Origin: an uncultured Lachnospiraceae bacterium
GTDB lineage: Bacteria > Bacillota > Clostridia > Lachnospirales > Lachnospiraceae
Reading direction: 5' to 3'
Assembly (NCBI GenBank): GCA_947650005.1
Contig: CANSTU010000032.1
Coordinates: forward strand, 1 to 36,449
Length of the DNA: 36,449 nucleotides
The notes under the pieces were generated by a model. That model saw only the letters and a program-made list of their open reading frames with translations. It made no database searches and was not told the DNA's origin. This document shows, in pieces, positions 23,571 through 32,046 of the stretch (position 1 is the first letter of the stretch; the number at the start of each line of letters is the position of its first letter). The position numbers and the translations under genes are program-made.

Positions 23571-25301
23571 ATGTACACACAAGAAAGCAACGGCCGCTAT
23601 TTCGTAAAAACAAGCAGCTATGCGCTCACGATCACAGCGAATTGCATTGATTTTATCGTAGCCGGGGAGGTTCTCGCCGGTCTTCGCCCCGTATCCGCAG
23701 TGAATACCTGTGGAAAAGAAAACAAAGTAACCGACGATGCGGAAATGGGACAGGTCAAGCTGTCTGCATCCATAGAACATGAAATCGCTACCTACATATG
23801 GGAATCGTCCTCTTCTCTGTGGGAGAAGAAGGAATATATCGTACGTTGCTTTGAAACGCATTTTGAATACTCCGTCCGTGTTACCGGAAGGGGCGCCGTC
23901 GATACGGTAAATTATTTTAGCGGAAATCTCTCCGAGGGAAAGCAGGGCAGCATGTACGAATTCGATATGGGCTTTACGCCTATCGTAACGGTTACAGGCC
24001 AAAAACAGTGCTATTTCTCGGCGATGGAAAGCCAAGAAGTTTTTTCCTATCTGATGATTCCTCCCATGTTTGTATACAGCTTCTCAACTCCCGGGGTTGC
24101 CCCCAAAATAGCATTTGGCCTTGCGGCCGACAGGGGGGAACACAATTTTACCCAATTTAACTATAAAACGCACTCCGATGCAAATCGTAGGCGTTTCTGG
24201 TTTTGGACGGATCAGAGCGGGCATACTGTTGTCAACGGTACATGGGAAACTCCCAGAGTCCTCTGCTATGTGGCCGAAAGCGATATGGCGGCGCTCAAAG
24301 TATACAGCGACTACTACTTTACCGCCGGTCTCGCAAAGCATAAATCGCCCGGCGAAAAGCGGCCGCGCTTTTGGTACGGTCCGATGACCTGCGGCTGGCT
24401 CGAGCAATATGCCTATGGTAACAGACACGGAGGCAAATATACAAGTTATGCCGAATGCACGGCTCTCGCATGCGAAGAAGTCTATCGCAATCTGGCCAAG
24501 GAGCTTCAGAAGAAAAAACTATATCCTAAGATCATGATCATTGACGATAAATGGCAGAACAGCTATGGCGATCAATATCCGAATAAGGATCAATGGCCGG
24601 ATCTGCGCGCCTTTATTGATGAGAATAGGGACAAAAACGGGATTTATACAATGCTGTGGTTTAAACTTTGGGATGCCGAAGGACTTGAAGAAGATATGTG
24701 TATGTGGGATCCGAAGGAAAACCGTCGTGTTGCGGACCCGACCAACCCCAAATATCGCGAACGCCTAAAGGCAATGCTTTATCATCTTCTTTCCAGCGAC
24801 GAGGGATGCTGTAATGCCTACGGGCTGAAGCTTGACTATGCGTTCTGGCAGCCTGTCGGCCGGGGTGCAAGATCCTATTCCGGAAAATACGGCGTTGAGC
24901 TATTCCTTGAATTGATTTCTTACATCTATCGGTGCGTGAAAGAAATCAAACCCGAGGCGGTCGTAAATTGCAGTCCCTGCCATCCCTTATTTGTCGAATT
25001 CTGTGATCAGGCCCGCCTCCATGACTACTATATCGATCTTCGCCGCTGCTATGAAGAATTCAGTTTCCGCAAGGAGGTCTATGAAATCGCCATGCCGGAC
25101 GTTCTTTTCGATACCGACGGAGCTGCATTTTCTTCCTATAGAGATACCATGCGCTATATGCGCCTTGCCCCCACGCTCGGAATCCCTGATCTCTATTGTA
25201 TTTCCCCCATGCCCAGCCTTGAGCTGAGCGCCGACGATTGGGATTGCGTAAGCAAAGTATGGGCCGAATATGACAGGCGGATCGATCGAATGTTTGAATG
25301 A
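23571..25301 (+). CDS. GH36/clan-D-like glycosidase
   Basis: A 576-residue protein without a signal peptide. Residues 1 to about 255 look like a beta-sandwich; about 265-560 look like a TIM barrel. Barrel features are FWYGPMTCGW, the strand IMIIDDKWQNSYGDQ, YTMLWFKLW, GLKLDYAFW (Asp about 422, where GH36-type alpha-galactosidases place the nucleophile) and DVLFDTDGA (Asp about 514 or 516, a possible acid/base). GH36 enzymes usually exceed 700 residues, so this is a short or separate branch; GH31/GH-D relatives are an alternative. Likely acts on an imported oligosaccharide. The start follows the repeat-borne GGGGAG. Its stop overlaps the kinase start by 4 nt (ATGA). Confidence 0.72.
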   Translation: MYTQESNGRYFVKTSSYALTITANCIDFIVAGEVLAGLRPVSAVNTCGKENKVTDDAEMGQVKLSASIEHEIATYIWESSSSLWEKKEYIVRCFETHFEYSVRVTGRGAVDTVNYFSGNLSEGKQGSMYEFDMGFTPIVTVTGQKQCYFSAMESQEVFSYLMIPPMFVYSFSTPGVAPKIAFGLAADRGEHNFTQFNYKTHSDANRRRFWFWTDQSGHTVVNGTWETPRVLCYVAESDMAALKVYSDYYFTAGLAKHKSPGEKRPRFWYGPMTCGWLEQYAYGNRHGGKYTSYAECTALACEEVYRNLAKELQKKKLYPKIMIIDDKWQNSYGDQYPNKDQWPDLRAFIDENRDKNGIYTMLWFKLWDAEGLEEDMCMWDPKENRRVADPTNPKYRERLKAMLYHLLSSDEGCCNAYGLKLDYAFWQPVGRGARSYSGKYGVELFLELISYIYRCVKEIKPEAVVNCSPCHPLFVEFCDQARLHDYYIDLRRCYEEFSFRKEVYEIAMPDVLFDTDGAAFSSYRDTMRYMRLAPTLGIPDLYCISPMPSLELSADDWDCVSKVWAEYDRRIDRMFE

Positions 25302-27151
25302 CCTCACAGTCGTTCAAAGGCAGCAAAATATCCGGATGGATAAAAGAACTTGAAAGGAACAGCCGTTTGAACAAAAAAAGAATAATCCGATTTCCGCTGC
25401 CAGTGCAGATGTCTCTACTTTATATTTTTATCTGCCTGCTTCCGACACTTCTGCTCTGCTTCTATTTTTCAGATGCTGTACGTATACTGAGTATTTCGGA
25501 GACGAAAGAAATCTATCGTTACTCCGTCGAACAGGTTGGAACGAACCTGAACGAAAAAATAACAGAAATAGCCCAAGCCTCCTTTGCCGTCGGTACGGAT
25601 AAAGCCGTAGTCTCCTATCTTTCGGATCATACGGAAGACGATTACCGGCTATACAGCACTTATGTAAGCACGGTTCACGGGCTGTTTGAGCAGCTGCGAT
25701 ACCGTTTTCAAAATCTGCGCGTCCACATTTACACAACAAACCCCGATATCAAGTTTTCCGGGACATTTATCCGGGACGATGAGCAGTTTCTGGAACGTGA
25801 AGAGGCTCTGGAAGATGCGGACGGGCTGTTCGCATGGAACGGTATTTGCCGGGAATTCGGAAGGGATTACCTGATCGCCAGCACGCCGATCAAGGATTTC
25901 TCCATGGGGGGCGCTACCGTGGGCATTCTGGAGATTGGCATCGACCGGGAGGACCTTGTCGCATATATTGATGAAGCGGCTCTTTCGGATGTAATCGTCC
26001 TGCTGCGGGATCAAAACGATCGTGTGCTGCTCTCAAACCTACAGGACACGCAGAAAGAGCAGGAGCTTCTACAGGTTCTGCAAACCCCACGGGAAAGCGA
26101 CATCGTATCATGGGACGAAAAAAGCTATCTGGTGTTCCAGTCTGACATTGAAAACAACTATCTTGGAATCGATCAATGGAAAAATGAACACCTTGTTCCG
26201 CTGCAGATTGTGGAACAGGGCGCGCGTGAAATTAAGCTCACGGGATTTGTGGTGACAGGGATCCTTGCCCTGACCGCATTGACTATCCTGATGTTCTTTT
26301 CGCGCCGGCTGACGCGCCGGCTGAAGTTGCTGACAGACGCGATGAACCATATTGAAGCCGGACACAATGATGTTTCGATTCCAGTCACCGGCCACGATGA
26401 AATCTATGATCTCGGAATGCATTTTGAAAAAATGGTCTTGCGGATCCGTTATCTGATGAACGAGGTTTATGAAAATGAGATCAAGAAACAGAAACTGATC
26501 AACGAACAAAAAACGATCCGGCTGATCATGCTGCAAAATCAGATCAATCCGCATTATTTATTTAATACGATGGAAACGATCCGAATGAATCTCTTGATCA
26601 AAGGCGATACGGAAACCGCAGGCGTGATCCGCGTATTTGCAGACAGCTTCCGTGAAATGCTGGACGATTCCACACTGACCTGCCGTCTAGGCGAAGAGTT
26701 GGGATTTGTAAAAAAATATTTTCTGATCCAGAAATACCGATTTGAGGAAAAGATCGATCTGACGATCTCGGCGGATGAATCCATGATGAATGCTGTGATC
26801 CCAAAATTTCTGCTACAGCCAATGGTGGAAAACTCAATTCTTCACGGGTTGGAACAAAAGGCGGGAAACGGAATGGTATTCGTTCAGATCGAGCGGTTCG
26901 GAGAGGTTCTGCATATCCGTATTAAGGACAATGGGATCGGTATGAACGACGCAGAGCTTTCTGCCCTGAGGGAAAGTATTGCCCACCCGGAGGAAGGCTG
27001 GAGGGAGCATTATGCGTTACGTAATATTGCGCGACGCCTTTCACTTCTATACAATGGCGACGCCCTGCTTGAGTTGGAGAGCGTTGCCGGCCGGGGGACA
27101 CATTTTCATGTGTGTATTCCATATAGCGAAGAGCAGATAACCGACCGATGA
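25298..27151 (+). CDS. YesM-type sensor histidine kinase
   Basis: A 617-residue membrane kinase. Transmembrane helix 1 is at about 38-58 and helix 2 at about 315-335, enclosing an extracellular sensor domain of about 255 residues (Cache-like). A HAMP domain follows (about 336-390), then the LytS/YesM-type phosphoacceptor domain QNQINPHYLFNTMETIRM with His about 419, and the ATPase domain with VENSILHG (about 510-517), DNGIGM (about 544-549) and GRGTHF. All catalytic parts are present. Such kinases usually sense extracellular sugars and phosphorylate the neighbouring YesN-like regulator. The start codon overlaps the stop of the GH36-like gene (ATGA), implying coupled translation. Confidence 0.92.
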   Translation: MTSQSFKGSKISGWIKELERNSRLNKKRIIRFPLPVQMSLLYIFICLLPTLLLCFYFSDAVRILSISETKEIYRYSVEQVGTNLNEKITEIAQASFAVGTDKAVVSYLSDHTEDDYRLYSTYVSTVHGLFEQLRYRFQNLRVHIYTTNPDIKFSGTFIRDDEQFLEREEALEDADGLFAWNGICREFGRDYLIASTPIKDFSMGGATVGILEIGIDREDLVAYIDEAALSDVIVLLRDQNDRVLLSNLQDTQKEQELLQVLQTPRESDIVSWDEKSYLVFQSDIENNYLGIDQWKNEHLVPLQIVEQGAREIKLTGFVVTGILALTALTILMFFSRRLTRRLKLLTDAMNHIEAGHNDVSIPVTGHDEIYDLGMHFEKMVLRIRYLMNEVYENEIKKQKLINEQKTIRLIMLQNQINPHYLFNTMETIRMNLLIKGDTETAGVIRVFADSFREMLDDSTLTCRLGEELGFVKKYFLIQKYRFEEKIDLTISADESMMNAVIPKFLLQPMVENSILHGLEQKAGNGMVFVQIERFGEVLHIRIKDNGIGMNDAELSALRESIAHPEEGWREHYALRNIARRLSLLYNGDALLELESVAGRGTHFHVCIPYSEEQITDR

Positions 27152-27163
27152 GGAGGGAACGAG

Positions 27164-27892
27164 ATGTACCGTGTAGTGATCGCAGACGATGAGCGGGCAA
27201 TCCGGACCGGCCTGCAGATCATTGTTGATTGGAACAAGCTGGGGTTTGAAATTGCCGGATGTGCAAGCGACGGAGAAGAGGCGCTGCAAATGCTGTTGAA
27301 ACAGAATATCGATGTCCTGGTGACCGATATCCGTATGCCCAGGCTCAGCGGCTTGCAGCTGGTAAAGAAAGTACAGGAGCTGGGATTATCGATACATGTT
27401 ATACTTCTTACAAGTTACCGTGATTTTGAATACGCACGCCAAGCCATTTCGCTTGGCGTGCGCGAATATCTGCTCAAGCCTGTGGACGAGGTCGCTTTAC
27501 AGGAGCTTCTTCGGAAGATGTACGACGAACTTAGCAAACGTGACGAGGAGGATAGCACTCATCGCGAGCAGCAGCTTGTTACCCAGTTACGTAGGTTGAT
27601 CGAAGAAGAATACATGCAAAACATCAGCCTGAAAAGCTTGGCTGAACGCCTGCATTACAATCCGGCTTATCTGGGCCGGCTGTTTCGGGCAGAAACGGGA
27701 AATAGTTTTCGGGATGAGCTGAACCTTTATCGAGCCCGTCAGGCAGCGCAGCTGCTCAGAAACAGCAGTATCAGCATCAATGATGTGGCCGAGCGCGTCG
27801 GATATCACGACATTAATTATTTCCACCGCATTTTTTTAAAGATCTATGGGGTTTCACCAGGAAAATATAAAAGCGGTCAGCGGAAAAGCTGA
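27164..27892 (+). CDS. YesN-type response regulator with AraC DNA-binding domain
   Basis: A 242-residue cytosolic regulator: receiver domain at 1-120 with acidic pocket DDE (8-10), phosphorylated Asp about 55 (VTDIRMPR), Thr/Ser in LLTSYRDF and Lys in YLLKPVDE; then an AraC helix-turn-helix pair at about 145-240 (ISLKSLAERLHYNPAYLGRLFRAETG, NDVAERVGYHDINYFHRIFLKIYGVSPGKYK). It is short because the linker found in longer YesN proteins (often over 400 residues) is missing. GAGGAGG lies 6-7 nt upstream and it follows the kinase by 12 bp. The probable target is the 47-bp block in front of this operon and of the importer operon. Its stop codon lies in a GGTCAGC/GCTGACC hairpin that begins repeat locus E. 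Confidence 0.93.
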   Translation: MYRVVIADDERAIRTGLQIIVDWNKLGFEIAGCASDGEEALQMLLKQNIDVLVTDIRMPRLSGLQLVKKVQELGLSIHVILLTSYRDFEYARQAISLGVREYLLKPVDEVALQELLRKMYDELSKRDEEDSTHREQQLVTQLRRLIEEEYMQNISLKSLAERLHYNPAYLGRLFRAETGNSFRDELNLYRARQAAQLLRNSSISINDVAERVGYHDINYFHRIFLKIYGVSPGKYKSGQRKS

Positions 27893-27935
27893 CCAATGGT
27901 TTGAGTGCGTGCTTTTCACGCGGATGGGAGCAGTC
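27875..27935 (+). repeat. Paired-hairpin 5'UTR repeat, locus E (upstream of GDPD)
   Basis: GGTCAGC (27875-27881) pairs with GCTGACC (27888-27894) and overlaps the stop of the regulator gene. After an ATGGTTTGAG spacer, GCGTG (27907-27911) pairs with CACGC (27917-27921), then GGATGGGAGCA; GGGAG (27926-27930) is the ribosome site 5 nt before ATG. The layout matches the other four loci although the first stem has a quite different sequence. Confidence 0.65.
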
Positions 27936-28766
27936 ATGGATTTATTTGATCTAGCAAAAAGGAAAAAGGTGTTGCTCATGGCGCACCGCGGCGTTGCATT
28001 CGGCAATATCCCTTGCAATTCGCTACAAGCGTTTCAGATCGCGCTGAATCAGGGAGCCGATATTGTGGAACTGGATGTGGAATGCAGCAGCGACGGCGTG
28101 CTTTTCGTACAGCATCCCGGTATGGAAAAGGTACATCTAGGGCTTCAAGATTCCATCAAAAATTATCCCTCTTCAATGGTCTCAAATCTTCGGCGGTTCA
28201 ACTGCGATATGGCCCCCACGGAATGGACGATCGTAACCTTGGAAGACGCCCTGCTGCTGTTGCGCGGAAAATGTATTGTTAATATCGATAAGTTCTGGAA
28301 AAATCCCAAGCAGATTGCGGAATTGGTCCGCCGGCTCGGGATGGAAGATCAGGTACTGATCAAAACTGCAAACCGCCCTGGCTATCTTGAGGACGTGGAG
28401 CGCTATGCACCGGATCTTCCTTATATAATGCTTGTGCGGGAGGAAGACCATATGCATTTGGAACTGATGAGGCGTAGGATCAATTATATAGGCGTAGAGG
28501 CCCTGTTCAGTACGGACGATGCACCGGTCGCTTCGTGCGAATATCTTGACCGGATGCACCGGGATGGAAAAATTGTCTGCTGCAATGCCATTGTCTATGA
28601 TTACCGGGAAGTTCTCAGCAGCGGCCATACCGATGACGTTTCCATGGTGGAGGATCCGGAAAGGGGCTGGGGATGGATTGCCGATCGTGGTTTTGATTTG
28701 ATTCAGACCGACTGCCTGCTGCCTTGCCGTCAGTTCTTGGAAGCCACCGGCCGACGCGCAAAATGA
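27936..28766 (+). CDS. Glycerophosphodiester phosphodiesterase-family protein (GDPD)
   Basis: A 276-residue cytosolic GDPD-type TIM barrel; the family cleaves glycerophosphodiesters to glycerol 3-phosphate and an alcohol. It carries MAHRGVAF (catalytic His-Arg 17-18), ADIVELDVECSSDGVLFVQHPGME (metal ligands Glu about 45 and Asp about 47, second catalytic His about 60) and a C-terminal GFDLIQTDCL. The usual PENT motif after HRG reads PCNS here, so one conserved acidic residue is missing; I recall a GDPD subgroup with PCNT, but activity or substrate may differ. Start at 27936 uses the repeat-borne GGGAG. Last gene of the glycosidase/two-component operon; why a GDPD sits here is unclear. Confidence 0.85.
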   Translation: MDLFDLAKRKKVLLMAHRGVAFGNIPCNSLQAFQIALNQGADIVELDVECSSDGVLFVQHPGMEKVHLGLQDSIKNYPSSMVSNLRRFNCDMAPTEWTIVTLEDALLLLRGKCIVNIDKFWKNPKQIAELVRRLGMEDQVLIKTANRPGYLEDVERYAPDLPYIMLVREEDHMHLELMRRRINYIGVEALFSTDDAPVASCEYLDRMHRDGKIVCCNAIVYDYREVLSSGHTDDVSMVEDPERGWGWIADRGFDLIQTDCLLPCRQFLEATGRRAK

Positions 28767-29167
28767 GGTAGCTTTGGAGAGTGACCCATCTGTAATCACC
28801 TTTCCGCCATATTTTACTCCTGTCTTACCACAGCCACTCCCCCGCTTCTTCATACTTCTTAGCCAACATGCACCGTTCATGCGCATCTCGTATAAGGGGC
28901 TGCATCAAAACAGGATAAGGGGCTGTTACATTTTATGGCAGCGCCGCAATATCTCGGTAGACCGCTGTTACAACCATGCGATATATTGCGTATGTCTGCT
29001 ATGATGCAGCAGCCCTTTATCATCTCCCCTTGCTGTCTCAAATCCCTAGCGTTATTGTCAAGAACAGATTCTATTCAAGCGTAGTCATAAACCGTTTCTC
29101 CAAATGTACCATTCCTCCCGGGATCGCCAATAGCCCCGATGTCTGACTGCCCTTGTCTATCTGCGCC
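28767..29167. other. 401-bp region between convergent operons
   Basis: Holds the palindromic element at 28892-29020. The rest shows no supported gene. No classical stem plus T tract was found for either operon. Confidence 0.6.
28892..29020. repeat. Nested palindromic element between convergent operons
   Basis: Outer arms ATAAGGGGCTGCATCA (28892-28907) and TGATGCAGCAGCCCTTTAT (29002-29020) are inverted with a 3-nt slip. Inner arms CGCAATATCTCG (28945-28956) and CGATATATTGCG (28979-28990) are also inverted. AAGGGGCTG is repeated directly at 28917-28925. It lies between the GDPD stop and the solute-binding-protein stop; it could end transcription from both sides or be a miniature mobile element. 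Confidence 0.6.
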
Positions 29168-30910
29168 TTATTCCAGCGCTTTCTTCTGTTCTTCATAGAT
29201 TTTGTTGTATGCGGCAACAACGGATTCTGCCCCAAGCTTTTTGTACTCGTCTAACTTACGGGAATAGATATCCTCAAAGTCGCCGCTCATCACGATCTCT
29301 ACTGTCGCTTTGTTACGAAAGTCCACAAGCTGCTGCTCCAGCTTTGCATCGGAAGAGGTCGGATCAAGGGCAACCGTCCCCACAACACCGCTCGGGATAA
29401 ACTCGACGTCGAATCGGTTATTCTTGAACCATATATCTTCCTCGATCTCCCAGCCGTAATGGCCATAAACCTCCTTTGCACGATCGGATAACGTATCCAG
29501 CTTGAAGCTTTTGCTGTCCGTCATCTGGTAATATTGACCGGAGTCGTCCATCCCTTTGGACAGACCGAGAAAATCAAAATTCCCAATACCCTGTTTGCTC
29601 AGGTAGCTGGCATCCTTGTGGTACTCATCCAGGAGTTCCTGCGTTGGAGTACGGGCACCGTCTTCGACCGTATAGTGCTCGCCCTCAATGCCCCATCCCA
29701 GCAGGATCTGTCCTTCATCTGAAGAAAAGTAATCCAGCATTTCCATAATACGTTCCGGATATCTCGCATTCTTCGTGATCGCCATACTCTGATAAGGATA
29801 GTTCTGAAGTTCACGGAAATGCCGCGTTTCCCCATTGTCGATCTGATCCTGAGACATGATAGGCATCTCCACGTAAGCCATCTCCGGATGTCCTGCCTCT
29901 TCAAGAGCGGCGTTTGATGCTTTCACGTACCATCCGCCGGTATACCACAAGGCAAGCGCACGTCCGGCAACCGCTTTTTCGTTTGTCTGTGACGACAGAT
30001 CAGAGAAGCATTCTGGATCCAGAAGCCCTTCCTGATAGAGACGGTTGAAAAAACGGAGCGAGGACTTCACATATTCATTCTGGAAATAATCCTCATATTT
30101 GTCTTCCTTATCATTGTAAATCACGGCATTGTTTCCGCCCATAGCGGTATATCCGCCTTTTTCATACAGGATCGGCATGATTCCCTGGATACCGTAACCC
30201 TCGCCGCCGGGCATCGTTAAGCCGATGGTGGGCTGGCCGTTTGTTTCCGGAAACTGTTCCATACCAATCTTCAAAACTTCGATCCACTCATCCTCCGTCA
30301 GAAGGTCTGGCCACCCAGCCGCCTCCAAAACGTCGCTCCTGATCCATATATCAGAGCTCAACGCAACCTGCGGAGAATCATATTCCCATGTGTACAGGTG
30401 CCCATCGCCGGAAGACATTTTCGCAAGCTGAATGGTATCCCTATGATACTCGAGAAAATTCTGCGCCCCGCAGCTGTTTGCCAGTTCTTCCAGGTCGAGC
30501 AGCGCGCCTGCCTTGGCATAGGTCTGTATATCCTCATTGTTTCGAAGACGTACGATTTCAGGATAGCTCTGCCCAGAAACCATCAGCGCGACCTGCTCGT
30601 CATAATTGCCCGAGTAAGACGTTACATTAAAAACGATATTAAATTTTTCTTTAATGAATTGGCCAAGCAATGTGTCCGTGCTGAGAAAGCTGGAAGCTTC
30701 TGGATCCATCATATCGATCACATACTCTTCACGCGTTTCTGCTCCTGTTGCTCCCTCCTGCGATTCCGTATCCCCTGTCGATGTTTCCCCCGTTGAAGAC
30801 GCCGAATCCATGTCGGCCGAAGTTTGGCTTGGCGCCGAAGATTTTCCGCATCCGATGGCCGATACAAGCATCATTAAAACCAGGATGCACGCAATGATCC
30901 TTTTTTTCAT
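29168..30910 (-). CDS. ABC sugar-importer solute-binding lipoprotein (LplA-like)
   Basis: A 580-residue exported lipoprotein. The signal peptide MKKRIIACILVLMMLVSAIGC ends in a lipobox (LVSAIGC, lipidated Cys about 21), followed by a Ser/Thr/Glu-rich tether (about 22-60). The mature part is a large type of extracellular solute-binding protein, with the start YVIDMMDPEASSFL, the central FPETNGQPTIGLT and C-terminal EDIYSRKLDEYKKLGAESVVAAYNKIYEEQKKAL, typical of the LplA/YtcQ group that works with LplB/LplC permeases. Substrates in that group are complex oligosaccharides. AGGAGGT lies 8 nt before the ATG. It follows the second permease by 162 bp. No ATPase gene is present in the cluster, so a shared MsmX-like ATPase is expected elsewhere. 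Confidence 0.92.
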   Translation of the reverse strand: MKKRIIACILVLMMLVSAIGCGKSSAPSQTSADMDSASSTGETSTGDTESQEGATGAETREEYVIDMMDPEASSFLSTDTLLGQFIKEKFNIVFNVTSYSGNYDEQVALMVSGQSYPEIVRLRNNEDIQTYAKAGALLDLEELANSCGAQNFLEYHRDTIQLAKMSSGDGHLYTWEYDSPQVALSSDIWIRSDVLEAAGWPDLLTEDEWIEVLKIGMEQFPETNGQPTIGLTMPGGEGYGIQGIMPILYEKGGYTAMGGNNAVIYNDKEDKYEDYFQNEYVKSSLRFFNRLYQEGLLDPECFSDLSSQTNEKAVAGRALALWYTGGWYVKASNAALEEAGHPEMAYVEMPIMSQDQIDNGETRHFRELQNYPYQSMAITKNARYPERIMEMLDYFSSDEGQILLGWGIEGEHYTVEDGARTPTQELLDEYHKDASYLSKQGIGNFDFLGLSKGMDDSGQYYQMTDSKSFKLDTLSDRAKEVYGHYGWEIEEDIWFKNNRFDVEFIPSGVVGTVALDPTSSDAKLEQQLVDFRNKATVEIVMSGDFEDIYSRKLDEYKKLGAESVVAAYNKIYEEQKKALE

Positions 30911-31072
30911 TTCTAACTACCTCCTTTTCATATAAAAAAATCTATTTACAATACGATCCGCCGGTCCCGATACATCCATTGCATAGGCGGTTGTGGGGCG
31001 TCTCGGCGATCCATATGAGGAGCCCGCCCATCGGTGCGTCCAGATCCACGCATTTCGTATCATAAGTACAGA

Positions 31073-32026
31073 TTAGCCCTTGACCGACCCGATCAGGATA
31101 CCGCTTGCAAAGTACTTCTGCAGAATGGGATACACGCAAAGGATCGGTACAGTTACGATCACTGTAAGCGCCATTCTTGCCGTCACGGGGTTGAACAGCG
31201 ATTGGAGTTCTCCTTTGCTCTCCGCTTCCTGCAGCGACGATGCTCTGGTGTCGATGAAGGTCATCAAAACATATTGCAATGTATGCAGATCCGACTTCAT
31301 GGAATTATAGATCATCGTGTCACTGTAAGCATTCCACTGATTCACGCAGTCAAACAACATTACGGCCGCTAGAACCGGCATACAGAGCGGAAGCAGCACG
31401 CGGAAAAAGATTACATAATCATTTGCGCCGTCTATCAGTGCGGATTCCTCCAGTGCCTCCGGGATTCCCTCCATATAGGTCTTGATCAGGATCATGTTAA
31501 AGGTGCTGAACATTGCCGGAACGATATACACCCAAAAGGTCCCCGCCAGATGAAGCCGCTGCATCAGGATATACGTCGGAATAATACCGCTGCTAAAATA
31601 CATTGTCATTAAAACATAGATCAGGAACACCTTGCGGCCAATCAGCCTTTTACGTGATAGGGCGAACGCTCCCATCGAATTGACCATAAGGGAAATAAGG
31701 GGACCGAGCGTGCTGCGCGCAATGGAAACGAGCATCGCGTGGCCGATATTCGCCGCATTGGTAAAAAGAATCCGATATGATTCCAGGGTAAAACCGCGCG
31801 GATAGAGCAGAAGGCCCGCCCCCACTTTTCCCGAAGTACTCAGCGAATAAAACAGGATATATAAAAATGGATAGAGCGTTATGACGGAAATAAGGATCAT
31901 AACGATCACAACGACCAGTTTCAATATGTAATCGGAGATACAGGAGGAACGGTCGTGATAGAATTTCCTGTGCCGAAGGTTGCGCTTTCTCCCGGACAAA
32001 ATTTCCGCTTTCTCAGACTTGACCAT
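31073..32026 (-). CDS. ABC sugar-importer permease (LplC/YtcP-like)
   Basis: A 317-residue inner-membrane permease with about six transmembrane helices. The ATPase-coupling EAA loop is EESALIDGANDYVIFFRVLLP (about residues 205-225), matching the EAA---G signature of binding-protein-dependent permeases. The start LVVVIVMILISVITLYPFLYILFYSLS and the C-terminal LCVYPILQKYFASGILIGSVKG are characteristic of LplC-type carbohydrate permeases. The extended, basic N-terminus (about 35 residues before helix 1) is usual. GGAGG lies 10 nt upstream. It follows LplB-like permease by 20 bp and precedes the lipoprotein gene. Confidence 0.93.
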   Translation of the reverse strand: MVKSEKAEILSGRKRNLRHRKFYHDRSSCISDYILKLVVVIVMILISVITLYPFLYILFYSLSTSGKVGAGLLLYPRGFTLESYRILFTNAANIGHAMLVSIARSTLGPLISLMVNSMGAFALSRKRLIGRKVFLIYVLMTMYFSSGIIPTYILMQRLHLAGTFWVYIVPAMFSTFNMILIKTYMEGIPEALEESALIDGANDYVIFFRVLLPLCMPVLAAVMLFDCVNQWNAYSDTMIYNSMKSDLHTLQYVLMTFIDTRASSLQEAESKGELQSLFNPVTARMALTVIVTVPILCVYPILQKYFASGILIGSVKG

Positions 32027-32046
32027 TGAGTTGGTTCCTCCTTTCC

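Noticed and set aside
29071-29196. 41-codon minus-strand frame starting inside the solute-binding protein end (contains GLLAIPGGMVHLEKRF)
   Set aside because: Sequence looks mildly protein-like but has no ribosome site, begins inside another gene and matches nothing I recognise.
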